Shown one piece after another: positions 53,325 through 62,488 of a stretch of DNA of 64,000 bases (position 1 is its first letter; the number at the start of each line of letters is the position of its first letter). The DNA is from Paenibacillus antarcticus (GTDB lineage: Bacteria > Bacillota > Bacilli > Paenibacillales > Paenibacillaceae): positions 1 through 64,000 of the forward strand of contig NZ_LVJI01000020.1 of the NCBI RefSeq assembly GCF_001637225.1. The letters are read 5' to 3'. The notes under the pieces are model-generated. The model had not been told where the DNA came from, made no database searches, and saw nothing but the letters and a program-made list of their open reading frames with translations. The translations under genes were made by a program, and so were the position numbers.

Positions 53325-55106
53325 GTGAAAAGCATTCAAAAACGCTTATTAATGTTGCTTCTTGTTTTTATAATTCTTCCGTATTTTCTATCCGTACTTT
53401 TGATCTATCGGCAAACGAAAGCGGATGTGGAACGGCATGAACTTGAGAACAGTAGCGAGCAAATGGAACAGGCGTCGAAAGATCTGGAGCAGTATTTTGA
53501 TGACATCGTTAATCTTCCATATATTTTATATAGAAATCCAGACTTATTCAGGGTGTTTGAACAAGGCTTTGAAAGGTCTCTATATTTCAACCAACTTGAA
53601 ATCTATAAAGGAATGACAACTTTTTATCTGATGAGGAGCGAGATTCGGCAGATTCGCTTCTATATCGAAGAAGGGAAGAGTTCGTTTACGGTTTATAATA
53701 CCATGTTAAGCTCACATAAGCGGAAGCCTGATTTATTGAATCAGGCTTCTATTCAGAAGCTATTAAACTCAAAAATGAACTATATAATCGAACCGCCTCA
53801 TCAGATAAAGAACTATAACAATACTTCATTTATGCCTGAGTCGGATAAATCGACGGTAGTGACGGTTCATCACAAAATCTCGGATGTTCTAACTAAAGAA
53901 TTTCTCGGTATCATCACAATAGACATTGATTTGGATGAAATCGCTCAGATAGCTAATCATTTTATTCGAAAAAGTAAAGAAACCGTACTGCTGTCTGATT
54001 CGGATGGCCATATCATATATGCAAGCGATGAAACCCTGATTGGTAAGGCTGTTCCGGCAGAATTACAAAAGAAAATTAATCCGGAGGCCACAGGTGCACA
54101 ATCTACAGATGGTGATATTGTCTTCTCGACAACGTTGCAGGAACCGCTAAATGAGTGGAGCTTTACTAAGATAACGCCAAGCGATTTTTTATTTAAAAAT
54201 GTAAGGGAAACCGCCTACACGAACATCATCGTTGGTGTAATTGTGGGGGTGCTTGGCTTGATCATGATCGCTGTTATTTCATATAAGGTTACACGTCCGA
54301 TAAAGTTGCTGAGTCATAAAGTTCTGAGCATAAATGGGGGGAATATGAATGCCCCGTTTGACGATCAGAGGGAGGATGAAATCGGTAGTCTAGAAAGGCA
54401 TATCAAGGAAATGATGAACCGGATCAACCGTCATATCGATCGAGAATACAAGCTAGAGATAGAGAACAGGAAGAACCAGCATAGGGCGCTAAAGTCGCAG
54501 ATCAATCCGCACTTTTTATTCAACGCTCTACAATCCATTGCTACGGTTGCCCTGCTCTCAGAGTCGCGAAGAGTATACGAACTGGTAACCTCTTTATCCA
54601 AAATGATGCGGTATTCCATTCGTGTGGATCAAAAGGCGACGGTTCGGAGTGAGGTGGATTACGTAAGAGCATATTTGAACCTTCAAGAGGAGCGTTTCCA
54701 AACCGATTTCAGCTATGCCATTGATTTACCCAAGATCATTCTTGATATTCCTGTTCCGAGTATGATTGTGCAACCGCTCGTTGAAAACTTTTTCAAACAC
54801 TGTTATGACGAGGGGTATGAACAAGCCCATTTACATATTTACGGCGAAATACGAGGTGAATATTTGAATCTAGTCGTGGAAAATACCGGAAACAGTATGA
54901 CGGATGATGAGCTGATGGTTTTAAAAAACAAAATCTACACACCCATTAATGAAGGGAACTATTCGCTTGAGCATATCGGCTTGAAAAACATTCATGATCG
55001 CTTGGTTCTTCATTTCGATCAGACAGCGGGAATTGAACTAGATTCGATGCAGGGACAAGGGTTCTCTGTGCGGCTGGTGATTCCACTCTACCTAAAGGAG
55101 GAGTAA
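53325..55106 (+). CDS. YesM-type sensor histidine kinase
   Basis: 593-residue membrane kinase. It has one N-terminal helix (about 9-27), a large extracellular sensor (about 28-295, dCache-like with ISDVLTKEFLGIITIDIDL and GHIIYASDE), a second helix (about 301-322) and HAMP (from VTRPIKLLSHK). The His_kinase domain has LKSQINPHFLFNALQ (phospho-acceptor His396). The HATPase domain has PSMIVQPLVENFFKH and GLKNIHDRL. GTG start, AGAGGAG site. It forms a pair with the response regulator four bases downstream. Confidence 0.92.
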   Translation: MKSIQKRLLMLLLVFIILPYFLSVLLIYRQTKADVERHELENSSEQMEQASKDLEQYFDDIVNLPYILYRNPDLFRVFEQGFERSLYFNQLEIYKGMTTFYLMRSEIRQIRFYIEEGKSSFTVYNTMLSSHKRKPDLLNQASIQKLLNSKMNYIIEPPHQIKNYNNTSFMPESDKSTVVTVHHKISDVLTKEFLGIITIDIDLDEIAQIANHFIRKSKETVLLSDSDGHIIYASDETLIGKAVPAELQKKINPEATGAQSTDGDIVFSTTLQEPLNEWSFTKITPSDFLFKNVRETAYTNIIVGVIVGVLGLIMIAVISYKVTRPIKLLSHKVLSINGGNMNAPFDDQREDEIGSLERHIKEMMNRINRHIDREYKLEIENRKNQHRALKSQINPHFLFNALQSIATVALLSESRRVYELVTSLSKMMRYSIRVDQKATVRSEVDYVRAYLNLQEERFQTDFSYAIDLPKIILDIPVPSMIVQPLVENFFKHCYDEGYEQAHLHIYGEIRGEYLNLVVENTGNSMTDDELMVLKNKIYTPINEGNYSLEHIGLKNIHDRLVLHFDQTAGIELDSMQGQGFSVRLVIPLYLKEE

Positions 55107-55110
55107 CGTT

Positions 55111-56307
55111 ATGAAAGCTCTTATCGTAGATGATGAGTCCAATGTTAGAAAGATTATTCGTTATTTGGGACGGTGGGAAGCACACGGGATTACCGATGTC
55201 TTTGAAGCCAGAAATGGTGTGGAGGCTAAAGTAGTGATTGATCTGGAATGTCCAGAAATCATCTTGACAGACGTGAAAATGCCCAGAAATAACGGGATTG
55301 ATTTGATCGAATGGTTGGATGCCAACTCATATCCAGGAAAAGTAATAATGATCTCAGGGTTTGACGACTATTCGTTCATGCGTAAAGCGTTCAAGCATGG
55401 GTGCTTTGATTATTTGATGAAGCCAATCGAAGATGACATGCTGAATGAAGCCTTGGCAGGCGCGGTGAGATCTTGGGAAACAGAAGAAGAAGAACGCCGC
55501 GATAAGGAGTCAGGTTTGTATGAAGAGGTTAAGATGTTCCGCTTAAACAGGGAGATGACCTCTGCTTGTAACGGTGAGTTCTTTGATTCCGACGAAATTG
55601 CTTTATCTCTCCCGCAAGGGGATACATACGATCTAACGTTGATGTACTTTTACCAAACCCAACACTCGGAAGCCTATCTTCAGCTTTTAACGGATGAACT
55701 GGTTCTACGGGAGTGGGGGAATGCCTTTGCCCTTCAGAATGATCCAAATGTCTGTGTAATCCTTTCTGTTCAAGGCCAGTTCTTTAAGGTAGAGGAATGG
55801 ATTACCCAGCACTTTGATATTCCTGTTCGTCTGGTTAGTGGTCCTCCAATCGAATCTTTGGAAGAGCTCTCACAGTCTTTTCAATCTGCACAAAGGTCTA
55901 TGACCGAACAGAATTTCAGAGCCATACATCGTTTGGCAGATATGGATGATGCAAGGCGCATGCATGATATTGTCGCTTTCGTAGATGAGCATTACATGGA
56001 TGAGTTAAGTTTGGACAAACTGTCAAACCGGTTTTTTCTTAGCCGAGAACACATTTCGCGGCGATTCAAACAAGATGTAGGGATGACGCTGTCCAGCTAC
56101 GTCATTCAGTTACGAATTAATCAAGCTAAACAGTGGTTAATCGAAACGGATGAGAAGATGTACTCGATTGCACTAAAGCTCGGGTACCAAGATGAGATTT
56201 ACTTCTCGAAGTTGTTCAAAAAAAATGTTGGATTGACGCCTATTGAATATCGGAATGCAGAGGGGAAAAGGGAAATAAATGACGAAGCCAAGATGGCTAA
56301 TTTATAA
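55111..56307 (+). CDS. AraC-type response regulator (YesN-like)
   Basis: 398-residue response regulator. Receiver domain 1-120 with acidic pair Asp7/Asp8, phospho-acceptor Asp54 in ILTDVKMPRNNG, and Lys104 in YLMKPIEDD. A linker of about 160 residues precedes the C-terminal AraC DNA-binding domain (LSLDKLSNRFFLSREHISRRF and YSIALKLGYQDEIYFSKLFK). GGAGGAG site. Partner of the upstream kinase. Likely activator of the binding protein, sacB and levB downstream. Confidence 0.92.
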   Translation: MKALIVDDESNVRKIIRYLGRWEAHGITDVFEARNGVEAKVVIDLECPEIILTDVKMPRNNGIDLIEWLDANSYPGKVIMISGFDDYSFMRKAFKHGCFDYLMKPIEDDMLNEALAGAVRSWETEEEERRDKESGLYEEVKMFRLNREMTSACNGEFFDSDEIALSLPQGDTYDLTLMYFYQTQHSEAYLQLLTDELVLREWGNAFALQNDPNVCVILSVQGQFFKVEEWITQHFDIPVRLVSGPPIESLEELSQSFQSAQRSMTEQNFRAIHRLADMDDARRMHDIVAFVDEHYMDELSLDKLSNRFFLSREHISRRFKQDVGMTLSSYVIQLRINQAKQWLIETDEKMYSIALKLGYQDEIYFSKLFKKNVGLTPIEYRNAEGKREINDEAKMANL

Positions 56308-56337
56308 GTTAATTTGTTGAAAATTAATGGGGGAATC

Positions 56338-57612
56338 ATGAAAATAAAGGTTATTCAATTTATTGTAGCAGGGTTGATTACCCTGTCTCTTTCTTCATGT
56401 GGGGTGGATAATCGTCCGCTGAAGGAATTGGACCCTAATGTAGCTGAGAAGACAATCACTTTGGAGGTGCTTAATCCCAAAGTTGAAATTTCTATAGCGT
56501 TCGAGCAAATGGTAAAGGCATACGAAAAGGAAAATCCGAATATCAACATGGATATTTTAACCTTTGGCGGAGGGGCTAACTACCTTGATGAATTGAAGGC
56601 GAGATTTGCGGCCAACAAAGGTCCGGATATCTTTCCGAATGGTGGTTACGAAGACGCGAAGGCATGGATAAGGTATCTCGAGGATCTGTCCGATCAGCCG
56701 TGGGTGAAACATGCATATAAAGATGCGCTAGTGCCTATGACAATGGATGGCAAAATATACGGGATGCCTATCAATTATGAAGGTTACGGATTTATCTATA
56801 ATAAGGACTTATTCGCAAAGGCTAAGATACATACGCTACCAACAACACTGACCGAATTAACGGTGGCGGCGGAAAAGCTGCATGACATAGGTATTACCCC
56901 TTTTGCGGTCGGGTATTCGGATAGTTGGTTTTTCGTTCTCATGTTGAATATTGCTTTTGCCCAACAAGACGACCCAGATGCTTTTATTCAAGCATTAAAG
57001 GACGGTACACAAACTATCGAAGGGAACAAAAAATTCGAAGATGTCATTCGAATGCTAGATTTGACCGTTCAATACGGCAACAAGGATTTTCTGACGACAG
57101 ACTATAATACGGAAGTTGAGTTGTTTGCAATAGGTAAAACGGCGATTCTGAAACAAGGGAATTGGGTTCAATCGAAGATAGATCAAATAACCCCGAATAT
57201 GAACATCGGTTTTTTACCCATGTCGATTAATGATGATGTCGGAAACGATGTGTTGCCGATTGGTGTATCCAATAACTGGGCTGTAAATAAAGAATCTTCC
57301 CCAGAGAAAAAGAAAGAAGCAAAGAAATTCTTGAACTGGATGGTTTCTTCGGAACAAGGTAAAAAATTTATGAAGGAACAATTCCATTTTATTTCAGCGT
57401 TTGAAAATATAGAAACGGACCGATCGGGAGCGCTTGCGGATGATCTTATGCGTTACTCCGATGAGAATAAAACGTTGTCCTGGCATTGGTTTAAGTTTCC
57501 TCAGAGGGTGAGAGAGGAGTTTGGCTATATCATGCAAGCTTATGTAGGGAACCAATTGAGCCGTGATCAATTGCTTCATAAGCTCCAAAAGTCATGGGAC
57601 AAGAATGAATAG
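56338..57612 (+). CDS. orphan extracellular solute-binding lipoprotein (family 1)
   Basis: 424-residue ABC-type sugar-binding lipoprotein: signal MKIKVIQFIVAGLITLSLSSC with Cys21 lipobox, then a family 1 SBP fold (FEQMVKAYEKENPNINMDIL, GPDIFPNGGYEDAKAWIRYL, YGMPINYEGYGFIYNKDLF). No permease or ATPase genes are adjacent. It lies between the two-component genes and sacB. This suggests that it presents a sugar to the kinase instead of feeding a transporter, or uses a distant transporter. ATG 56338 follows GGGGGA; TTG 56314 is less likely. Confidence 0.88.
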   Translation: MKIKVIQFIVAGLITLSLSSCGVDNRPLKELDPNVAEKTITLEVLNPKVEISIAFEQMVKAYEKENPNINMDILTFGGGANYLDELKARFAANKGPDIFPNGGYEDAKAWIRYLEDLSDQPWVKHAYKDALVPMTMDGKIYGMPINYEGYGFIYNKDLFAKAKIHTLPTTLTELTVAAEKLHDIGITPFAVGYSDSWFFVLMLNIAFAQQDDPDAFIQALKDGTQTIEGNKKFEDVIRMLDLTVQYGNKDFLTTDYNTEVELFAIGKTAILKQGNWVQSKIDQITPNMNIGFLPMSINDDVGNDVLPIGVSNNWAVNKESSPEKKKEAKKFLNWMVSSEQGKKFMKEQFHFISAFENIETDRSGALADDLMRYSDENKTLSWHWFKFPQRVREEFGYIMQAYVGNQLSRDQLLHKLQKSWDKNE

Positions 57613-57788
57613 TCATAGGTGAATCAATATAAGCCCGTAAATACATCAATGTACGACATACCCATAACGTTTCATTTTCATTAGAATTTAGTAAGGGAAC
57701 AGAAGTGATGGGAAGACGGGTAGACCACTACGGAGGTATAGTTTTGATTTTGAAGCAACCAAATTTGAAGTATAAAAGGAGTTAGATG

Positions 57789-59300
57789 ATGAATTTCAAG
57801 AACATGATTAAACAAACAACAATACTAACCTTTACAACTGCTTTATTGGTAGGCGGAGGAACTCAAGCTTTTGCGAAAAGCAATAACAAAGAGGAGTACA
57901 AAGAAAGCTATGATTTCTCCCATATCACTCGCGCTGACATGTTGAAATTACCTAAACAACAGAATAATAACCAATTCAAAGTACCTCAATTTGATGCTTC
58001 GACCATTAAGAACATTCCTTCTGCAATCAAGTATGATGAGAATGGAAACAAAATTGAAATGGACGTTTGGGATACTTGGCCACTGCAAAATGCGGATGGA
58101 ACGGTGGCAAACTATAAGGGTTATCAAATTGTTTTTGGTTTGGCGGGAGACCCTGATAGAGGAGCGGACACGTTTATTTACATGTTCTATAAGAAAGAAG
58201 GAGACACATCCCTTAGCAGCTGGAAGAATGCCGGCCGAGTATTTAAGGATAATGACAAACTCGTACCTAACGATACGATTCTAAACAATCAAGCGGAAGA
58301 ATGGTCGGGTTCTGCAACGATGACCTCAGATGGCAAAGTTCGGTTGTTCTATACCAATCGTCATCCATGGGATCCAGATCGTGGATTCTACGGTAAGCAA
58401 ACATTAACAACGGCTCAAATCAATGTATCTCAACCGAATGGTGATACGCTGAACATTGACGGCGTAGAAGATTTCAAATCGATCTATGACGGCAAGGATG
58501 GTAAGACTTATCAAAGCGTTGATATCACCGGTTTCAGCAAAGGTGAGTATGACGATAATCATACCTTAAGAGATCCTCACTATGTAGAGGAGAAGGGCCG
58601 TAAGTACCTTGTTTTTGAGGCGAATACCGGTATAAAAACAGGCTACCAAGGAGAAAAATCCCTCTTTAATAAAGCTTACTATGGTGGAAGCAATGCCTTC
58701 TTCCAAGCTGAGAAAAAGAAATTGCTAGGAAGCTCTGACAAATCGTTTGCGGAAATGGCGAATGGTGCACTCGGTATCATTGAATTAAATAACGATTATA
58801 CATTCAAAAAAGAACTGAAGCCGCTACTTGCTTCCAATACTGTAACAGATGAAATTGAACGTGCTAACGTATTTAAATTGAATGGTAAATGGTATTTGTT
58901 CACGAGTTCAAGAGGATCTAAAATGTACGTTGATGGAATTGATGATGAAGACATCTACATGTTGGGGTACGTATCAAATTCTTTGAACGGACCATACAAA
59001 CCATTGAATGACACAGGACTTGTCCTTCATCAAGATCTTGATCCAAATGATATTACCTGGAACTACGCTCACTTCGCAATTCCGCAAGTTAAAGGAGATA
59101 ATGTAGTCATCACTAGCTACATGACAAATAGAGGTTACTTTGGTGAGCATAACTCCACTTTTGCACCGAGCTTCTTGCTGAACATTAAAGGTTCCAAGAC
59201 TTCCGTTATGAAAGATAGTATTCTAGAACAAGGGCAAGTAACGATCTCAGATAATAAACCTAATAAACCTGAAAAGCCTAACAAACCACATAATAATTAA
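57789..59300 (+). CDS. sacB: levansucrase
   Basis: 503-residue secreted GH68 levansucrase, which cleaves sucrose and polymerises fructose to levan. Signal peptide to about residue 29 (LVGGGTQAFA). Catalytic residues: nucleophile Asp95 in VWDTWPLQNADG, stabiliser Asp262 in LRDPHYVE, acid/base Glu357 in DEIERANVF. Closely matches B. subtilis SacB, with an added polar tail (NKPNKPEKPNKPHNN). ATG 57789 has better spacing from AAAGGAG than ATG 57786. No SacY-type antiterminator site was recognised upstream. Confidence 0.96.
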   Translation: MNFKNMIKQTTILTFTTALLVGGGTQAFAKSNNKEEYKESYDFSHITRADMLKLPKQQNNNQFKVPQFDASTIKNIPSAIKYDENGNKIEMDVWDTWPLQNADGTVANYKGYQIVFGLAGDPDRGADTFIYMFYKKEGDTSLSSWKNAGRVFKDNDKLVPNDTILNNQAEEWSGSATMTSDGKVRLFYTNRHPWDPDRGFYGKQTLTTAQINVSQPNGDTLNIDGVEDFKSIYDGKDGKTYQSVDITGFSKGEYDDNHTLRDPHYVEEKGRKYLVFEANTGIKTGYQGEKSLFNKAYYGGSNAFFQAEKKKLLGSSDKSFAEMANGALGIIELNNDYTFKKELKPLLASNTVTDEIERANVFKLNGKWYLFTSSRGSKMYVDGIDDEDIYMLGYVSNSLNGPYKPLNDTGLVLHQDLDPNDITWNYAHFAIPQVKGDNVVITSYMTNRGYFGEHNSTFAPSFLLNIKGSKTSVMKDSILEQGQVTISDNKPNKPEKPNKPHNN

Positions 59301-59302
59301 TT

Positions 59303-59342
59303 AAAAGAAAGTAAATGCCAATTGGCATTTACTTTCTTTTTT
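59303..59342. terminator. terminator between sacB and levB
   Basis: A perfect gap-free 38-bp palindrome (59303-59340) with AAAAGAAAG and CTTTCTTTT ends plus two more T. It should stop most sacB transcription, with levB expressed by read-through. Confidence 0.85.
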
Positions 59343-59380
59343 CAAATGAAGATGAGTAACGTGAAAAGCGAGGTATCGAC

Positions 59381-60943
59381 TTGAATAAAAATAATAGAGT
59401 AATCAAAATAATCGGTGTATTCATCCTTTGTTTAAGCGTTGTGATGACGATAGGATTAGTAGCTTATGACTTAGGAAAGAACAAGCAGGAGGAAACAATC
59501 GTCTCTCATCCTATACCAACTACTCGGGCTAGCTATCATTTCACCACACCCGATAAGTGGAAAAACGACCCTCAGAAGCCAATTTATTTCGATGGGAAAT
59601 ATCATTACTATTATCTTTATAATGGTGATTATCCAAAAGGAAACGGTACAGAATGGCGCCATGCAACATCAACAGATTTGGTGCATTGGACAGATGAAGG
59701 GGTTGCCATTCCTAAATATACGAACCGAAATGGAGATCCATGGTCGGGATCCGTCGTTGTAGACGATACAAATACGGCAGGTTTTGGTAAAGGGGCTATT
59801 GTGGCGATTCTAACACAGCCGTCTGCAGATGGAGGGAAGCAGGAACAATATTTATGGTACAGTACGAACAGAGGAAAGACGTTTAAATCTTATTCGGACG
59901 CTCCGATTATGCCGAATCCAGGCACAGAAGATTTTAGAGATCCGAAAGTGATTTGGGATGATCAATCTCATAAATGGGTGATGACGCTTGCGGAAGGAAC
60001 GAAAATAGGTTTTTACGAGTCTAATAATTTAAAAGATTGGCATTATACAAGTGGCTTCAATACAGTGAATATCGGAATTGTGGAATGTCCCGATCTTTAT
60101 TTGTTGCGAGCGGATGATGGTAAATTGAAATGGGTTCTTGGTGCCAGCGCCAATGGTAAAGCGACAGGAAAGCCAAACACCTATGCCTACTGGACTGGAG
60201 AATTTAATGGAAAAGAATTTACCCCCGATCACATTGAACCTCATTGGTTAGACTATGGCTTCGATTGGTATGGTGCTGTAACATTTGAAGATGGGGAAGT
60301 CAGCGATAAATACAACCATCGTTATGCTTTGGCCTGGATGAATAATTGGGATTATGCTCATAATACGCCAACACTTAAAGAAGGATTTAATGGAACAGAT
60401 TCGATAGTTCGTCAAATTAAATTAAAACAAGATGGGGATCAGTCGTATAGTCTGGTATCACAACCCATTGAGGCATTAAATAAATTGATAAGCTCTAAGA
60501 ATTCCGTTCAACAAATAAAAGTGAATGGCTCCACAACGCTTGATATGACAGGCGATACGTACCAGCTTGAGGCCGATATATCTTGGTCAGACATCAAGAA
60601 TGTAGGATTAAGGCTTCGAGAATCAAAGGATACAACCCGCCATGTAGATGTCGGTATTTATGTAGAAGGCCAATATGCATATGTTAATAGAGCTTCTATA
60701 GGACAGCCCGACAAGAGTAAGAGATATCTTGAAAGCAAAGCACCATTTGATGTGAAAAAGAAGAAGGTTCATTTAAAGATCCTTGTTGATAAGACCAGCA
60801 TTGAAGTTTTTATAGATGATGGTAAAGTCGTTATTTCTAATGAGATTTTCCCGGAAATGAACGATAAAGGAATTACCCTATTTACTGAAGGTGGTACCGC
60901 GATCTTTACCAATGTTGTAATTAAGCACTTCAACAAAGTGTAG
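59381..60943 (+). CDS. levB: endolevanase, GH32
   Basis: 520-residue GH32 enzyme close to B. subtilis LevB, which cuts levan to short fructans. An uncleaved signal-anchor or signal segment lies at 9-30. The nucleophile is Asp63 in WKNDPQKP, the transition-state Asp in EDFRDPKV, and the acid/base Glu in GIVECPDLY. A C-terminal beta-sandwich domain runs from about 370. TTG start after GAGGT. Follows sacB as in B. subtilis, so levan is made and degraded by one locus. Confidence 0.94.
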   Translation: MNKNNRVIKIIGVFILCLSVVMTIGLVAYDLGKNKQEETIVSHPIPTTRASYHFTTPDKWKNDPQKPIYFDGKYHYYYLYNGDYPKGNGTEWRHATSTDLVHWTDEGVAIPKYTNRNGDPWSGSVVVDDTNTAGFGKGAIVAILTQPSADGGKQEQYLWYSTNRGKTFKSYSDAPIMPNPGTEDFRDPKVIWDDQSHKWVMTLAEGTKIGFYESNNLKDWHYTSGFNTVNIGIVECPDLYLLRADDGKLKWVLGASANGKATGKPNTYAYWTGEFNGKEFTPDHIEPHWLDYGFDWYGAVTFEDGEVSDKYNHRYALAWMNNWDYAHNTPTLKEGFNGTDSIVRQIKLKQDGDQSYSLVSQPIEALNKLISSKNSVQQIKVNGSTTLDMTGDTYQLEADISWSDIKNVGLRLRESKDTTRHVDVGIYVEGQYAYVNRASIGQPDKSKRYLESKAPFDVKKKKVHLKILVDKTSIEVFIDDGKVVISNEIFPEMNDKGITLFTEGGTAIFTNVVIKHFNKV

Positions 60944-60979
60944 ATTAGCATTCCTTTTCTCGCACAATACCTACACTAA

Positions 60980-61028
60980 GGGGCTGACCCAAAAGGATAC
61001 ATTAATTGTATCCTTTTGGGTCAGCCCC
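60980..61028. repeat. perfect 22-bp inverted repeat, IS-end-like
   Basis: Two 22-bp perfect arms (60980-61001 and 61007-61028) beginning GGGGCTGACCCAAAAG, with a five-base loop. There is no T-run on either side, so it is not a typical terminator although it lies between convergent genes. The GGGGCTGACCC ends look like insertion sequence termini; a minimal MITE is possible. Confidence 0.6.
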
Positions 61029-61096
61029 ATTTAGATTGATTGTCACTCATTTAAGGGGAAGTGATCCCCACGAATGTAATGGCTTAGCGCTACAGT

Positions 61097-62449
61097 TTAC
61101 TTTGCACTCGGCAATATTTTATTCAACACTATGGCTGCCATGGAAGCTGCTAAAAGAGGTGAGCCCAATAAATATTGCGCGAAAGTAGGCAAAGTATATA
61201 AGAAGTCCTTAGGAATCAGCACTAGAGCTAACGTTATGATCATCGGTATTGCAATAATATACATTTGTTTTTCACCAATGGTTTCGTTCTTCATGACTTG
61301 TATACCGTTAATCGATATGATGCCACAGACGATGGCGAATACGCCTCCGATGACAGCTGTTGGAATAGAAGATATTAATGCCGCTAATTTACTTGAACAA
61401 CCAAAGATGACGAACCATCCTCCTACAGCGAGAAAGACTCGGCGGCTCGCAACACCTGTAATGGAGATAATACCTGCATTGGTAGAATAGCCTGTAACAG
61501 GTGTTGATCCAAGTAAAGAAGCAATAAGACAGCTAATTCCTTCTCCAATCACACCTCGGTTAATGTTCTTATCGGTTAACGGTTTATCGATCACGTTGCT
61601 GATAGCAAACCATGTACCTGTTGTTTCAGCGAGCAGAACAAGATAAATAATGACCATGGTGATAATAGCAGAAAAGTCGAAAGAAAATCCGAAATCTTTA
61701 AAAGGTACCCGCGGCATACTAAACCACTTGGCGTTTCCAATAGCAGAGAAATCTAAGACGCCCATAAAATTGGCAGTAATACATCCAACAATTAACGCGA
61801 TCATGACGGAAGTCGTTCGGAATAGGGATCCTTTATTACCAAGCAACGAACCTAGGATTACGAATAGAATAAGCACAGCACCTGAAATAAGGGCTAATAA
61901 TACATTTTGATTAATTGTAGCATCAGTAGCGCCATAAATATTATCTCTAATGGCAACAGGCAATAAAGAAAGTCCTACAATGAATATGATCGTACCGCCT
62001 ACAATTGGAGGAATAAACGATTTAACAATTTTATTGAAAATGCCGGTATAGCCCAAAATGATAACTAAGATTGCACCAATTAAGCTGGCACCTAACACGG
62101 AACTCCAACCTAATTCTCCGCCACCACTTGTGGCATAAATACTAATGATCGCCCCAAGCGGAACATAAGAAGGACCTTGGGCCATAGGAAGTTTCATACA
62201 GAAATAAGTTTGCACAATCGTTGCAAGTCCAGCTGCAATAAAAGTAGATTGAATCAATGCACTTGACTGATTGGGTTGTAAACCGATTAACATCGCAATA
62301 AGGAAAGGAACGACATAAACGTCCATTGCTAATACATGCTGTAAACCTAGGATGGCCGATTTACCGAATGAAAGTTTATCATCGGGTAAGACTGTTAAAT
62401 GTTGTGATTTCATTTGAGTGTTTTCTTGCTTATCTGCTTGTGTTTTCAC
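61097..62449 (-). CDS. NCS2 family purine (xanthine/guanine) permease
   Basis: 450-residue NCS2 transporter with about 14 hydrophobic segments. LGLQHVLAMDVYVVPFLIA near the N-terminus and QGPSYVPLGAIISIYA are characteristic of UraA/PbuX relatives; TPVTGYSTNAGIISITGVASR is the conserved C-half motif. GTG start after GAGGTG. It begins 39 bases after the guanine deaminase stop on the same strand, so the substrate is probably guanine, xanthine or a related purine. Confidence 0.9.
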   Translation of the reverse strand: MKTQADKQENTQMKSQHLTVLPDDKLSFGKSAILGLQHVLAMDVYVVPFLIAMLIGLQPNQSSALIQSTFIAAGLATIVQTYFCMKLPMAQGPSYVPLGAIISIYATSGGGELGWSSVLGASLIGAILVIILGYTGIFNKIVKSFIPPIVGGTIIFIVGLSLLPVAIRDNIYGATDATINQNVLLALISGAVLILFVILGSLLGNKGSLFRTTSVMIALIVGCITANFMGVLDFSAIGNAKWFSMPRVPFKDFGFSFDFSAIITMVIIYLVLLAETTGTWFAISNVIDKPLTDKNINRGVIGEGISCLIASLLGSTPVTGYSTNAGIISITGVASRRVFLAVGGWFVIFGCSSKLAALISSIPTAVIGGVFAIVCGIISINGIQVMKNETIGEKQMYIIAIPMIITLALVLIPKDFLYTLPTFAQYLLGSPLLAASMAAIVLNKILPSAK

Positions 62450-62488
62450 CCAGCTCTACACCTCGTAGTTTCTATTTTATTTATTTTC

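Noticed and set aside
57613..57788. SacY/SacT-type antiterminator (RAT) and terminator upstream of sacB
   Set aside because: No matching RAT sequence or strong terminator hairpin in the 176-base gap.
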